Assembly: GCA_965199915.1 (NCBI GenBank)
Contig: OZ241348.1
Location: forward strand, 1,364,001-1,428,000
DNA from: VXYL01 sp965199915
GTDB taxonomy: Bacteria; Pseudomonadota; Gammaproteobacteria; Pseudomonadales; Azotimanducaceae
Length of the DNA stretch: 64,000 bases
Direction of reading: 5' to 3'
This document shows, in pieces, positions 24,128-32,900 of the stretch. How positions within the stretch are numbered: position 1 is the stretch's first letter; every line of letters starts with the position of its first letter. The notes below the pieces were generated by a model. It was not told the origin of the DNA, made no database searches, and saw only the letters and a program-made list of their open reading frames with translations. Position numbers and translations under genes: made by a program.

Positions 24128-24451
24128 ATGGGCGACAGGGAGAGAAAAGCTGCGTCCTCTAGGACCTACATAAAGGTCATCGAAAAGCTCTCGGTGGTAC
24201 TGGGCCAGAAGCCCGTACACACGGGATACCCCTCGGAGGACTTCAAGAGGCTCCTCGGCGACGTTAAGAAGCTGGTTGACGATGTGCGCCCGAACCACAA
24301 GCTCTCGAAACGCGAGCTGGACGTGATCAAGGACCTGCACTCGGTAATCGGGGGAGCGCTGAACCCGAACCACAAGCTCTCGAAGCGCGAGCAAAAAATG
24401 GCCAAGCTCCTGCACTCCGCAATCGGGGAAGCGCTGAAGAAGGCGAGATGA
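24128..24451 (+). CDS. Small basic protein with internal duplication
   Basis: A 107-residue Lys-rich helical protein with a GGAG ribosome-binding site before its ATG. Residues about 54-76 (RPNHKLSKRELDV, then LHSVIGGAL) recur at about 78-104 (NPNHKLSKREQKM, then LHSAIGEAL), so the C-terminal half is a tandem duplication of a roughly 24-residue unit. I do not recognise the family. It stands alone between decayed genes and the IS element, with lower GC than the surrounding chromosome, which suggests acquired DNA. Confidence 0.6.
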   Translation: MGDRERKAASSRTYIKVIEKLSVVLGQKPVHTGYPSEDFKRLLGDVKKLVDDVRPNHKLSKRELDVIKDLHSVIGGALNPNHKLSKREQKMAKLLHSAIGEALKKAR

Positions 24452-24568
24452 ACCGGGCCCTCGCCTATCCCGACTGCCTTGCCACGCACCGCCAGCGCAG
24501 CGTCCACAAGCGCCCGTTCCCGCCCCTCACAGCTGCGCCGAGTGGGCATCCATCCGCGCCCACGCTGT

Positions 24569-24640
24569 ATGGATGTTAAGTGTCCAAAATGCCGCGCCGT
24601 GCTGTAACGACTGGAATTCGAGGTGGAACATCACGTCGGC
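24569..24640 (+). pseudogene. Possible zinc-ribbon remnant
   Basis: An ATG at 24569 opens MDVKCPKCRAVL, then a TAA, then RLEFEVEHHVG in the same frame. C-P-x-C followed by an acidic strand is the start of zf-TFIIB-like zinc-ribbon proteins. Only a fragment remains and the call is weak. Confidence 0.25.
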
Positions 24641-24931
24641 ACCGGAATGCCAGCCCCGCCGGGCTTGAACGGTACCCACCAAGGGTCAGTTTTCGTGTCG
24701 CCAGAGGGTCAAGCTGAGGTGGTCCTGTTTCGTGAGACAGTTCGAGGGCTTGGTTAAGGTGTATTCCGTTCGGTTGTCGATGCCCTCGATGCCAGTGTCG
24801 CCGGTCGCCGCCGTCTCGTCAACGACGGCCTTGGCGGCCGCCTCGCAGCGTTTTCCACGGGCTTTCCACGGGCGCGATCTCCCTTCGCGCCAAAGCGCCG
24901 GTGGGAAGGCGGTGGAAAACGCGGCGCCGGG

Positions 24932-25790
24932 TCATGCCGCCTTCGCCAGCGGGGCTGGACGGTACGCCTCGGCGGGAGTCCGCCCGTCCAGCGACGAGTG
25001 CGGGCGGACGCCGTTGTAGAAGCGCATCCAGTCGCCGACCACGCGCTCCGCCTCGAAGCCGTCGGCGATGTCGCGGAGGCACACCGCCTCGTACTTCAGC
25101 GACCGCCAGAGGCGCTCGATGAACACGTTGTCCAAGCAGCGCCCGCGTCCGTCCATCGAGCAATCGGCGCCCGACTCCAGCACCCGCCCGGTGAACGCCA
25201 GGCTGGTGAACTGCGCCCCCTGGTCGGTGTTGAACACCTCCGGCGCTCCGCCGCCGAGGGCGTCCTCCAGCGCCGCCACGCGGAACGCCGCGTCCAGCGT
25301 GTTCGACAGCCGCCACGACAGCACGAAGCGCGTCGCCCAGTCCATCACCGCCACCAGGTACAGGAACCCGCCGCGCACCGGAACGCAGGTGATGTCCGCG
25401 CACCAGACCTGGTCCGGGCGCTCCACCGCCACGCCGCGGAGCAGGTGCGGGTACACCTTGTGCTCCGGTGCGGCTCGCTGGTCCGCGGCTTCGGGCACAC
25501 CGCCTCCAAGCCCATCAGCCGCATCAGCCGGCGAACGCGGTGCCGGCCCGCGACCGTCCCCTCGCGCCGCAGGTGCCGCGCCATCTGCCGGCTGCCGTAG
25601 AACGGGAAGTCCATGTACAGCTCGTCGATGCGCCGCATCAGCGCCAGGCTGGACCCGCTCTCGCCCGCCGGCTCCCGGTACAGCGACGCGCGGCCGACCC
25701 CCAGCAGGCCGCACTGCCGCGCCAAGCTCAACTCGCCGCCGCGCTCCACCATCGCCAGACGCTCCGAGCGGCTCAGCGCCCCAACCCGCG
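24932..25790 (-). pseudogene. IS3-family transposase OrfB (DDE), frameshifted
   Basis: The integrase-type transposase retains all three catalytic acids: D in DQVWCADITCV, D in FNTDQGAQFTS, E in NVFIERLWRSLKYE. The HTH-like N-terminal part (YGSRQMARHLRREG, RRLMRLMGLEAVCPKP) is in a different frame from the DDE core. The frames would join if one G were restored near 25470 (GAG-CCG-GCA expected, GAGCCGCA present). Translation would normally come from a -1 shift out of OrfA at the T7 run near 25800. The deletion should abolish the full OrfAB transposase. Confidence 0.85.
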
Positions 25791-26051
25791 CCGAAAAAAA
25801 TCCCGCTCCATCGTCAACTCCCCGATCTTCGCGCGCAGCTCCTTCACCAGCGCCTCGTCCGCGTCCGTCTTCCGACCCGCCGCGAACACGTCGGCAAGTC
25901 CCTCCACCGCCTGCTTCTTCCACACGCTCACCTGGTTCGGATGCACCGCGTGCTTCGCCGCCAGCGCCTGCACCGTGCTGTCTCCCCGCAGCGCGTCCAG
26001 CGCCACCCGCTTCTTGAACTCCGCCGTGAAACGGCGCCTCTTCCCAGTCAT
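25773..26051 (-). CDS. IS3-family transposase OrfA
   Basis: A 92-residue helix-turn-helix protein (RRFTAEFKKRVALDALRG, then VHPNQVSVWKKQ) with a C-terminal leucine-zipper-like helix (LVKELRAKIGELTMERDFF). It binds the IS ends and, when fused to OrfB by -1 frameshifting, forms the transposase. The last codons contain the slippery run of seven T (coding for D-F-F). Intact; alone it usually acts as a regulator. Confidence 0.9.
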   Translation of the reverse strand: MTGKRRRFTAEFKKRVALDALRGDSTVQALAAKHAVHPNQVSVWKKQAVEGLADVFAAGRKTDADEALVKELRAKIGELTMERDFFRRGLGR

Positions 26052-26116
26052 TCCATGCCTCCTTCAAGGCGTGGAATACACCTTAGCCGACTGTCTCAAA
26101 AAGTGGGACCACTTCA

Positions 26117-26357
26117 AACTTCTGATGTCGCTTGACAGTCCCCACGTGCCCGCGTGAAGATCGCCTTGGCCACTACGGCTGTCTCGGTTTCCCTGTTTTC
26201 GCCGAGCTCGTTCATACGCGCGTCGAACGCGTAAGCAGTCACGCGAACAGGCTTGGGAAAGAAATCCCGATCCGGCGGATTTGCCGAAATGGTTTGTGGA
26301 TGAATTGCGAGACGCCTGCGACAAGAAACCGCGCAGAAAACACGGGCGGCATGCCGC
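26117..26357. other. Flank of the IS element; possible truncated coding remnant
   Basis: On the minus strand a frame of about 95 codons (26114-26401) ends at the TGA that forms the very tip of the IS right end. It contains PKPVRVTAYAFDARMNELGE. It may be a gene cut by the IS insertion, but no continuation is seen on the other side, and it overlaps the next gene by about 45 bp. I do not call it. Confidence 0.25.
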
Positions 26358-26966
26358 CTAGTCGTTTTCTTGCTTTTCCTTTTCATCGTCGTCGCTCTCA
26401 AGAGACTTGAGACTGCTCATGCTGATGTACAGAAGCGTGACAATAATGAATTCCACCGCTATTACGGAAAACGAGATCCATCTAACGGTGAATTGGCCGT
26501 CGTACATCGCCAGTTTTATTTTCCTCTCATTGGAGAGATACTCGTCGGCGATTTCCGGATCCATGCCGATTATCGGGTTGTGTTGATACAGATCCTCGAA
26601 TATCATGGCGTTGACGACCAGGAGATCTGGGTTCTTGGCGAATTTGATCAATATGTACATGCACAGCAGCACCCAAATCGCCGCCGCTGTTTCACCTGCG
26701 ATTAGCCTCCACTTCGTTCTTTCCACCATGTAGTAGAACACGATCAAGGGGCATAGAAGCAGCAATGACAGATACGCGGACGGGTACGCGAAATCGCAGA
26801 ACCCCGCGGACAAATCCTTTCCAAACACCTCCATTGCGGAAGACGACAGGCGGATCGCGTCCGACACCTCAATCACATCGATCCACACCGTTGTCACCGC
26901 TAGCACTAGCACGGACATCAGGAACGAGTCCACGCCTGTTTCCGTTTTATCCTTGTTCATTCCCAT
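26358..26966 (-). CDS. AT-rich membrane protein, four predicted helices
   Basis: A 202-residue inner-membrane protein counted from the ATG at 26966, chosen because AAAGAGG lies just before it. Hydrophobic segments: MSVLVLAVTTVWIDVIEV, SAYLSLLLLCPLIVFYYMV, AAIWVLLCMYILIKF, and a last one including VIAVEFIIVTLLYISM, then an acidic tail (ESDDDEKEKQEND). No family recognised. Its base composition is clearly lower in GC than everything around it, and it sits between an IS element and the TonB receptor, so horizontal acquisition is likely. The arrangement recalls small membrane effectors of defence modules, but no partner gene is present. Confidence 0.65.
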   Translation of the reverse strand: MGMNKDKTETGVDSFLMSVLVLAVTTVWIDVIEVSDAIRLSSSAMEVFGKDLSAGFCDFAYPSAYLSLLLLCPLIVFYYMVERTKWRLIAGETAAAIWVLLCMYILIKFAKNPDLLVVNAMIFEDLYQHNPIIGMDPEIADEYLSNERKIKLAMYDGQFTVRWISFSVIAVEFIIVTLLYISMSSLKSLESDDDEKEKQEND

Positions 26967-26994
26967 TTCAGCCTCTTTGATCACCGTAGGCAAG

Positions 26995-27025
26995 TATATA
27001 AATCCCTAATTTAACCCTATATCAA
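26995..27025 (-). promoter_or_regulatory. Candidate promoter for the AT-rich membrane gene
   Basis: On the minus strand: TTGATA (27025-27020) then TATATA or TTATAT (27001-26995) after an 18-19-bp AT-rich spacer. It begins at the stop codon of the TonB receptor gene and lies about 30 bp before the ATG. The spacing is slightly long. Confidence 0.3.
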
Positions 27026-29691
27026 AAGCCGACTTTGACGGTCAGGCCCACGGTGCGGCGCGCGCCCAAGCCCACGATGTAGCGGTTGAAAGACGCCAGC
27101 ACGAAGCTGTTGGCGACGTATTCCTCGTCAAGGATGTTCCTGCCCCAGAGCGTCGCTTGCCACTTCTCGCCCTCCACCCTGAAGCTGGCGTTGGCCAGCG
27201 TTCGGTCGCCGTTGTGGGCCAAGTTCATCGGTGTCGCGAACATGCCTTCGCGGAAGTTGAAGTCTAGGCGGAAAGCGGCGTTGGCGCTGGCACCTACGGG
27301 TTGCGCATAGTTGAAGCCGACGTTGTATTGCATCTTGGACGTGCGCTCGATGCGCTTGCCGTCCACCCTGCCATCCGCCCGGCAGACCGTGTCGTCGCAG
27401 CCCCAGGACGAGTTGCGGCCGGCCATCGAACTCACGTAGACGCCGCTCTTGTACTTGGCGTCGTTGTAGGCCAGACCGTAGTCCACGAAGAAGCGTTCGG
27501 TGGGCCGCCACACGCCTTGGAGCTCGAAGCCAAAGACCTCCGCATCGCCGATGTTGCCGACCACGTCCCTAGTCCACGCATCGGCGCTGCTTGCCGCCTC
27601 GGTTCCTTGCACGTCTTGCCAGTCGATGACGTAAACGGCCGCGTTCAAAGTCAGGCGGCCATCGAGCAGCTGGTTCTTGGCGCCGACCTCGAAAGTGAGG
27701 TTGCTCTCCTCCTCGTAGGTCGCCTGGTCCGGATTCTGCGCCGGGTCCACGGCGTTGAAGCCGCCCGTTTTCACGCCGCGGGCGGCAAGCGCGTAAAACA
27801 TGCTGGCGTCGGTGCGCTTCCAACTCACGATGACTCTGGGCGTGAAGAAGGTGAAGGTTTCTTTGTCGCTGGCCTGCACGTTGTCCGGCAGGTCGGCGCC
27901 GAAGGTGGTGGTGAGTTGGGCGAAGGACTTGCTCTCTCGAGTGACGCGCGCCTCCACCGCGACCGTCAAATCGTCGCGCACCAGCCACTCCACGTCGCCG
28001 AACACGGCCCGCACGGCATCCTGGTAGGTGATGTGATCGGCGAGTGCGCCATGGCCGGTGGCGAAGAAGTGCGGCACGCCGATGTTGACTTGGCCGGGCA
28101 CCACGGGCACGACCGCGATGTGGCGCCCGCCCAGGACGTTGTCGCCGACCGCCGCGGGCACGCTGCAATGGACGCCGTCGCAAGGTGGCAAGGAACGCCA
28201 TATGCCGCCATCCTCGTCGTCGTTGTCGGAAACGTAGAAGCCGACCCGGGCCACCAGATTCTCGCGCTGCATGATCAACCGCATTTCGTGGCTGGCGGCC
28301 TCCAGCCGCTCGATGGGATTGGCGTAGAAGATGCTCGTCTGCGCCACCGCGCCAAACGAGCCGGGCGGCCCGAGCGCTTGGATGAACGGCGGCGCCGGCG
28401 ACGTTCTGACCGGCACATAAGGCACCGCCGACCCCACCAGGCTGGCGCGGCCCTCGGTGGTGCCGAGGGTGTCGGCACGGTGGTCCACATATCCAAACTG
28501 GTAGTTGACCGAGAATCGCTCGTTGAAGGCGTAGTCGAGCGCGATGCGACCGATGTGGGTGGTGGCGTCCAACGCCTGCGAACGCGGATCCACGGCGACG
28601 GCGCCGCGCGAGGCGGCGTGGCCGGCCGCGGCGAGCTTGGGATCGTCGACCACGGGCGGCGCCGTGGGCAGTTCGCCGCACCACGCGTGCATGCCGCTTG
28701 CGGGGAACGGCAGCCGATCGCTGAACGTCGTGGTGTTCAGACAGTTCGTGCCCGTGGGCGCCAGGAAGGCGAAGAATGGCGGCGGCCCAAACTCCGCGGT
28801 GTCGTAGGCGTAGCGCGCGCCGTTCAGGTCGTAGTACGCCTGCGGTTCGCGCAGCATTTCGTTGTAGTGGTAGGTGACATCCGCCGTCAACTGGTCGCTG
28901 GGCGTCCATTGGAAGGCCGCCGAATAGGCTTCGTCCTGCCAACCGCCGAGCATTCCATCGGTGGCGTTTTCGCCCCCGGGCCCGTCGTTGGCGAAGGGGT
29001 GGTTGTTTTTCGTATGGCCATCGAAACCGGATACGGAGGCAGAGACGCGCGCGGCGAACCGGCCGTCCACCAGCGGGCCGCCCGCCTCGAAGCGCCGATC
29101 GAATCGGTCGCCGCTGCCGTAGCCCAGCACGAAGTTGACGCCGGGTTCGGATGGCGGCCGCTTGGTGACGTATTGGATGGCGCCGGCGAATGCGTTGCGG
29201 CCGAACTGGGCGTTCTGCGGCCCCTTGACGATCTCCACGCGCTCCATGTCCAAGAGGCTGGGATTTATCATGGACTGGCGCTGCAAATAGATGCCGTCCA
29301 GAAACACGGCCGTGTTCTGAATGCGCGCGCTCGTGAAGGTCTGGCCCATGCCGCGAATGACCGCGGCGGTGGAGAGCCCCGCGGTCGCGTAGTTCTCGTA
29401 GACGAATCCGGGCGTCGCTTGCGCGATGTCTTGCAGGTCGCGCAACGCTTGTTCCTCGATCTGCGCCGCGGTGATGGCGCTCACCGACAAGGGCACATCC
29501 TGGATCAAGTCGTCGCGCTTGCGGGCGGTAACGATCACCTGCTCGATCATGTCCTCCAAGCTCAACTCGTCGATCTCCTGCGCCAGCGCGCCCGGGCCAA
29601 GGCCAATGCACGCCAGCGCCGCCCAGACGGCAAACCGAGCGCGCTTCAATGGCCTCGTGTGGCCCGTTTGTGTCGTGTCTTGCATATTCAT
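27022..29691 (-). CDS. TonB-dependent outer-membrane receptor
   Basis: An 889-residue receptor. A signal peptide (RARFAVWAALACIGLGPGALA) precedes the plug, with IEQVIVTARKRDDLIQDVPLS as TonB-box/plug entry, RGMGQTFTSARIQN, and GPQNAQFGRNAFAGAIQYVTKRP typical of the plug end. A 22-strand barrel ends in aromatic F (VGLTVKVGF). It is the IroN/CirA-like large type common in marine gammaproteobacteria, importing chelates, glycans or hydrophobic compounds. The ATG at 29691 overlaps the stop of the HMG-CoA-lyase-like gene by 4 bp, so the receptor is co-expressed with catabolic genes and probably imports their substrate. No iron-regulated promoter was seen. Confidence 0.9.
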   Translation of the reverse strand: MNMQDTTQTGHTRPLKRARFAVWAALACIGLGPGALAQEIDELSLEDMIEQVIVTARKRDDLIQDVPLSVSAITAAQIEEQALRDLQDIAQATPGFVYENYATAGLSTAAVIRGMGQTFTSARIQNTAVFLDGIYLQRQSMINPSLLDMERVEIVKGPQNAQFGRNAFAGAIQYVTKRPPSEPGVNFVLGYGSGDRFDRRFEAGGPLVDGRFAARVSASVSGFDGHTKNNHPFANDGPGGENATDGMLGGWQDEAYSAAFQWTPSDQLTADVTYHYNEMLREPQAYYDLNGARYAYDTAEFGPPPFFAFLAPTGTNCLNTTTFSDRLPFPASGMHAWCGELPTAPPVVDDPKLAAAGHAASRGAVAVDPRSQALDATTHIGRIALDYAFNERFSVNYQFGYVDHRADTLGTTEGRASLVGSAVPYVPVRTSPAPPFIQALGPPGSFGAVAQTSIFYANPIERLEAASHEMRLIMQRENLVARVGFYVSDNDDEDGGIWRSLPPCDGVHCSVPAAVGDNVLGGRHIAVVPVVPGQVNIGVPHFFATGHGALADHITYQDAVRAVFGDVEWLVRDDLTVAVEARVTRESKSFAQLTTTFGADLPDNVQASDKETFTFFTPRVIVSWKRTDASMFYALAARGVKTGGFNAVDPAQNPDQATYEEESNLTFEVGAKNQLLDGRLTLNAAVYVIDWQDVQGTEAASSADAWTRDVVGNIGDAEVFGFELQGVWRPTERFFVDYGLAYNDAKYKSGVYVSSMAGRNSSWGCDDTVCRADGRVDGKRIERTSKMQYNVGFNYAQPVGASANAAFRLDFNFREGMFATPMNLAHNGDRTLANASFRVEGEKWQATLWGRNILDEEYVANSFVLASFNRYIVGLGARRTVGLTVKVGF

Positions 29692-30611
29692 GCGTTCCCC
29701 CCTCCGCTTCCGTTGTGAGCGCCGTGCTGTTTTTGCAGCCACGGCAACGACCGGCCGCCGACTGGTCGGCCGACGAGTGTTCCGATGGTCTCGACCACGC
29801 CGAGCAAGGCCGCCGGATCGACTCCCGTGTGCAAGCCGGCCTGATGCAGCAGGCTCACCAAATCCTCCGTCGCCAGATTGCCCGCCGCGCCCGGCGCGAA
29901 CGGACATCCTCCCAAACCGCCAACCGACGCGTCGAAACTGCGAATGCCGCATTCGACGGCTTGCCAAGCGTTGGCCAGCGCCAAGGCGCGGGTGTCGTGC
30001 AGGTGCGCCGCCAAGCGCTCTGGCCCGAAGGACTGCGCCAAGCGGCCGAACAATTCCTTGGCGCGCTTTGGATTGCCGGCGCCGATGGTGTCGGCGACGA
30101 TGACCTGCCGCGCGCCGGCGGCAAACAGGGCGGCGGCAAGCCGCTCGACATCCGCGTCCGCCACCTCGCCCTCGAAAGGGCACTCGAACGCCACCGCCAC
30201 GCCGGCGCGCGCCCGCAGCCCGTCGTGGCGGGCTTGCTGCAGCACGTCTCGGCACATTGCCAGCGCTTGGTCGAGGCCCATGTTGATGTTCCGCGCGTTC
30301 ATGGTCTCGGTGGCGGCCAGAACGACGACCACGCTGCGCGCGCCGGCGGCCCGTGCCCGTTCGTAGCCTTTGCGATTCGGCACCAACGCGCTGAACTCGG
30401 CGCGGTCGAGATCGAGGCCAGCCACCACCTCCTCGGCACCGGCCATTTTCGGCACGGCGCGCGGGCTCGAGAAACTCGCCACTTCCACGGCCGGCAGGCC
30501 CGCGTCCACCAAGGCGTTGATCAGCCGCACGCGCTCGGCGCTCGGCACGGCGACCGGTTCGTTCTGCAGGCCGTCGCGCGGCCCGACATCGTTGATGATC
30601 ACATGGTCCAT
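29688..30611 (-). CDS. HMG-CoA lyase-like aldolase
   Basis: A 307-residue DRE-TIM metallolyase. NDVGPRDGLQNE at the N terminus carries the catalytic Arg and Asp, ASFSSPRAVPKMAG follows, HLHDTRALALAN carries metal His residues, and GGLGGCPFAPGAAGNLATED is the flexible Cys loop of HMG-CoA lyases. It cleaves a 3-hydroxy-3-methyl-acyl-CoA (HMG-CoA or citramalyl-CoA-like) to acetyl-CoA plus a keto acid. The start codon overlaps the 3' end of the CoA-transferase gene by 13 bp and the stop overlaps the TonB receptor start by 4 bp. With the CoA transferase it forms an activate-and-cleave pair. Confidence 0.88.
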   Translation of the reverse strand: MDHVIINDVGPRDGLQNEPVAVPSAERVRLINALVDAGLPAVEVASFSSPRAVPKMAGAEEVVAGLDLDRAEFSALVPNRKGYERARAAGARSVVVVLAATETMNARNINMGLDQALAMCRDVLQQARHDGLRARAGVAVAFECPFEGEVADADVERLAAALFAAGARQVIVADTIGAGNPKRAKELFGRLAQSFGPERLAAHLHDTRALALANAWQAVECGIRSFDASVGGLGGCPFAPGAAGNLATEDLVSLLHQAGLHTGVDPAALLGVVETIGTLVGRPVGGRSLPWLQKQHGAHNGSGGGNA

Positions 30612-31831
30612 GTTTCCTCCTCGGCCTGTTGCAGCGCGCCGGCGGCGATGCCCTCGGCGACCCGCGCCGCCGGCACCTCGGTCCACTGCTCGAACACCGC
30701 GTTGGTGTGCGCGCCCAACAGCGGCGGCGGCGAGAACGACTCCTCGTCGTGCGCCGAGAACTTGACGGGGTTGCCCGGCACGCGGCTGCCACCGCCCTGT
30801 GGATGGCGCAAATCCACGAACATGTTGCGGTGCCGAACTTGCGGATCGTTCAACGCCTGGGCGAAGTTGTTGACGCGGGCGCAAGGCACGCGCGCCGCTT
30901 CCAACGCTGCCAGCCACTCCGATGCGGACCGCGTGGCCAACCGCTCTTGGATGAGGCCCTCGATGGCGTCCTTCGCATTGAGCCGTTCGGGCGCCGTCGC
31001 GAAGCGCGGGCTGCGCAAGGCGTCGATGTCGAGCACGTCCAAGAGAGGCGGCCAAAAGGAGTCGCCGATGACCGCGATGATGATGGTGTCGTCCGCGGTG
31101 GCGAAGGTGTTGTAGGGCGTGTGGACGAAGTGGCTGTTGCCGATGGGCTCGGGCACCTCGTCCGACATGGCGTACATCGTGGCCATGTAGTTCAGCAGGC
31201 TGACCTGCACGTCCAGCATGGCCACATCCACATGCTGGCCGACGCCGGTGCGCTGGCGCGCCAACAATGCCGCCTGAATGCCCATCACGGCGAACATGCC
31301 GCCGCCCAAGTCGCCGATGGGGATGCCCGCGCGCACTGGTTCGTCCGGCCCCTTGCCGGTGATGGACATGCCGCCGCCAAGCCCTTGCACGATCTGATCG
31401 AAGGCCGGGCGCTGGTAGTGGGGGCCGTCTTCGCCGAAGCCGGTGATCGTGCAAGTGACGATGCGGGGATTGTGCGCGGTCAACGTGTCGTGGTCGATGC
31501 GCAGCCGCTTGGTGACGCCAGCGGAGAAGTTGTCCAACACCACGTCGGCATGGCGCACCAGCTCGTAGAACAGCGCCAGCCCCGCTTCGGACTTCAGGTC
31601 GATGGCGACGGAGCGCTTGTTGCGGTTCAAGGTGAAGAAGTACGCGCCCATGCCGTGCAGCGAATGCAGGGGGTCGTCCTCCAGCAATCGACGGGTCGCC
31701 TCGCCCCGACCGGGAGGCTCCACCTTCACGGTGTCGCAGCCGAGGTCGGCGAGGATCATGGCCGCATACGGCCCAGACAACATGTGCGTCAGATCGATGA
31801 GCCGGATGCCGACCATCGGCTTGTTGGCCAT
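30599..31831 (-). CDS. CaiB/BaiF family CoA transferase
   Basis: A 410-residue class III CoA transferase. LIDLTHMLSGPYAAMILADLG is the N-terminal Rossmann signature, and RAGIPIGDLGGGMFAVMGIQ contains the Asp that forms the mixed anhydride in formyl-CoA transferases. I chose the ATG at 31831 (MANKPMVGIRLID) by family alignment; an upstream GTG at 31873 would add 14 residues. It moves CoA between a dicarboxylic acyl-CoA and a free acid. Upstream lies the imidase-like gene pair, about 130 bp away on the same strand; downstream it overlaps the lyase gene. Confidence 0.88.
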   Translation of the reverse strand: MANKPMVGIRLIDLTHMLSGPYAAMILADLGCDTVKVEPPGRGEATRRLLEDDPLHSLHGMGAYFFTLNRNKRSVAIDLKSEAGLALFYELVRHADVVLDNFSAGVTKRLRIDHDTLTAHNPRIVTCTITGFGEDGPHYQRPAFDQIVQGLGGGMSITGKGPDEPVRAGIPIGDLGGGMFAVMGIQAALLARQRTGVGQHVDVAMLDVQVSLLNYMATMYAMSDEVPEPIGNSHFVHTPYNTFATADDTIIIAVIGDSFWPPLLDVLDIDALRSPRFATAPERLNAKDAIEGLIQERLATRSASEWLAALEAARVPCARVNNFAQALNDPQVRHRNMFVDLRHPQGGGSRVPGNPVKFSAHDEESFSPPPLLGAHTNAVFEQWTEVPAARVAEGIAAGALQQAEEETWTM

Positions 31832-31964
31832 GGCGGATTGCCGTGCGCTTGCAAGGATGTTCGACTCTACCACAGCCCAAGATACTCACAAGTTGCATAT
31901 GCACGCGCGCACACTGCGCGCACAGCTTCGCCGAGCCCGTCGCAGAACCGCGGTGCTGCGTTCT

Positions 31965-32900
31965 CTACGCGTTCGCTTGTTGCTCCCGCCACGCGGCGAC
32001 GATTTCCGCGCCGGATGCGGACCACACGCCGGTTTGCGCCGCCAGATGTTCCAGTACCGCCTCGAGCGCGGCGATGCGATGCGGCTGCCCCAGCAGCCAC
32101 GGGTGAATGGACAACGCCAACAGGCGTCCCGCTCCCGCGGCGTCGGCTTCCGCCAGCAAATGGTCGCAGGCGTCCCGAATCTGTTCGGCGTACTCCCACT
32201 CCGAGTGCAGGTTGTTCGCAATGACGAAGGCGTCGTCGAGCTCCAGGGAAAGCGGCAGCGCGGTGAGGTCGCCGTTCTTGGTGCGAAACGCATAGGGCAG
32301 TTCGTCGTTCAGCCAGTCGCCCATGTAGCGGATGCCGCGCGCCGCGAGCAGGTCCGGAGTGTTGTGGCTCTGCGCGCCGGCCGGGCTCAGCCAGCCCGTG
32401 ATCGGCTGACCGGTGGCCGCGCGCAGCGTCCGCAACGCGCGATCCACCAGCGTCGCCTCCTCGTCCACCTCCATCCCGCCGTGGTGCAGCGTGTCCATGT
32501 GCCAGGAACTCGCCAGTATTTCGTCGCCGCGGCTCGCCAGTCGTTCGACCAGGCGCGGGCAGCGGTCGACGATCGCGGCGTTCACCGAGAACGTCGGTTT
32601 GACGCCGAAGGCGTCGAGCGCATCGAGGCAGCGGAACAGTCCCACCCGATTGCCGTAGTCGCGCAAGGTGAAGTGGCGCAGGTCCGGATAGGGCGTGCTC
32701 ATGCCGCCGGGCGGCGCGAACGGCGCGCCGCTTTGATTCAAGGGGAAGAACTGCACCGCCACGTTCACCCACAGCGCCAGCTTGGCGTCGCCCGGCCACG
32801 TCACCGGCGCCCGCTCGGCGAGCATGGACCAGGCGTAGCGCTCGTGATCCATGCCATAGCGACGCAGCGGGTAGCCGAGATGGTCGGCGGGCAACGTCAC
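31965..32900 (-). CDS. Polysaccharide-deacetylase-fold amidohydrolase (PuuE/imidase-like), copy B
   Basis: A 311-residue NodB-fold protein. Recognisable parts: RDYGNRVGLFRCLDALD, PTFSVNAAIVDRCPRLVERL, SSWHMDTLHHGGM, TGWLSPAGAQSHNTPDLLA and a C-terminal SIHPWLLGQPHRI. The last two match the R-S/G-P and H-P motifs of metal-dependent members. This subgroup, with PuuE allantoinase and cyclic imidases, cleaves ring amides rather than sugars; no signal peptide is present, which fits a cytosolic small-molecule role. It starts at the base after the stop of copy A. Substrate inferred only. Confidence 0.72.
   Translation of the reverse strand: MTLPADHLGYPLRRYGMDHERYAWSMLAERAPVTWPGDAKLALWVNVAVQFFPLNQSGAPFAPPGGMSTPYPDLRHFTLRDYGNRVGLFRCLDALDAFGVKPTFSVNAAIVDRCPRLVERLASRGDEILASSWHMDTLHHGGMEVDEEATLVDRALRTLRAATGQPITGWLSPAGAQSHNTPDLLAARGIRYMGDWLNDELPYAFRTKNGDLTALPLSLELDDAFVIANNLHSEWEYAEQIRDACDHLLAEADAAGAGRLLALSIHPWLLGQPHRIAALEAVLEHLAAQTGVWSASGAEIVAAWREQQANA

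Larger units (their letters stand above)
24715..26116 (-). mobile_element. IS3-family insertion sequence, defective
   Basis: A 1402-bp element with imperfect terminal inverted repeats. The left end begins TGAGGTGGTCC and runs to GGTGTATTCC at 24767; the right end, read on the minus strand, begins TGAAGTGGTCC and runs to GGTGTATTCC at 26073. Both carry GTGAGACAG/TTGAGACAG inside. OrfA and OrfB are on the minus strand. No matching 3-4-bp target duplication is visible at the edges (AGC against AAC), so one flank may have rearranged. OrfB carries a one-base deletion, so the copy is probably immobile by itself. Confidence 0.9.

Noticed and set aside
29688..31904. Single 738-codon protein joining the CoA-transferase region to the lyase
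   Set aside because: Upstream part is out of frame with the CoA transferase and unlike protein; the lyase starts at 30611.
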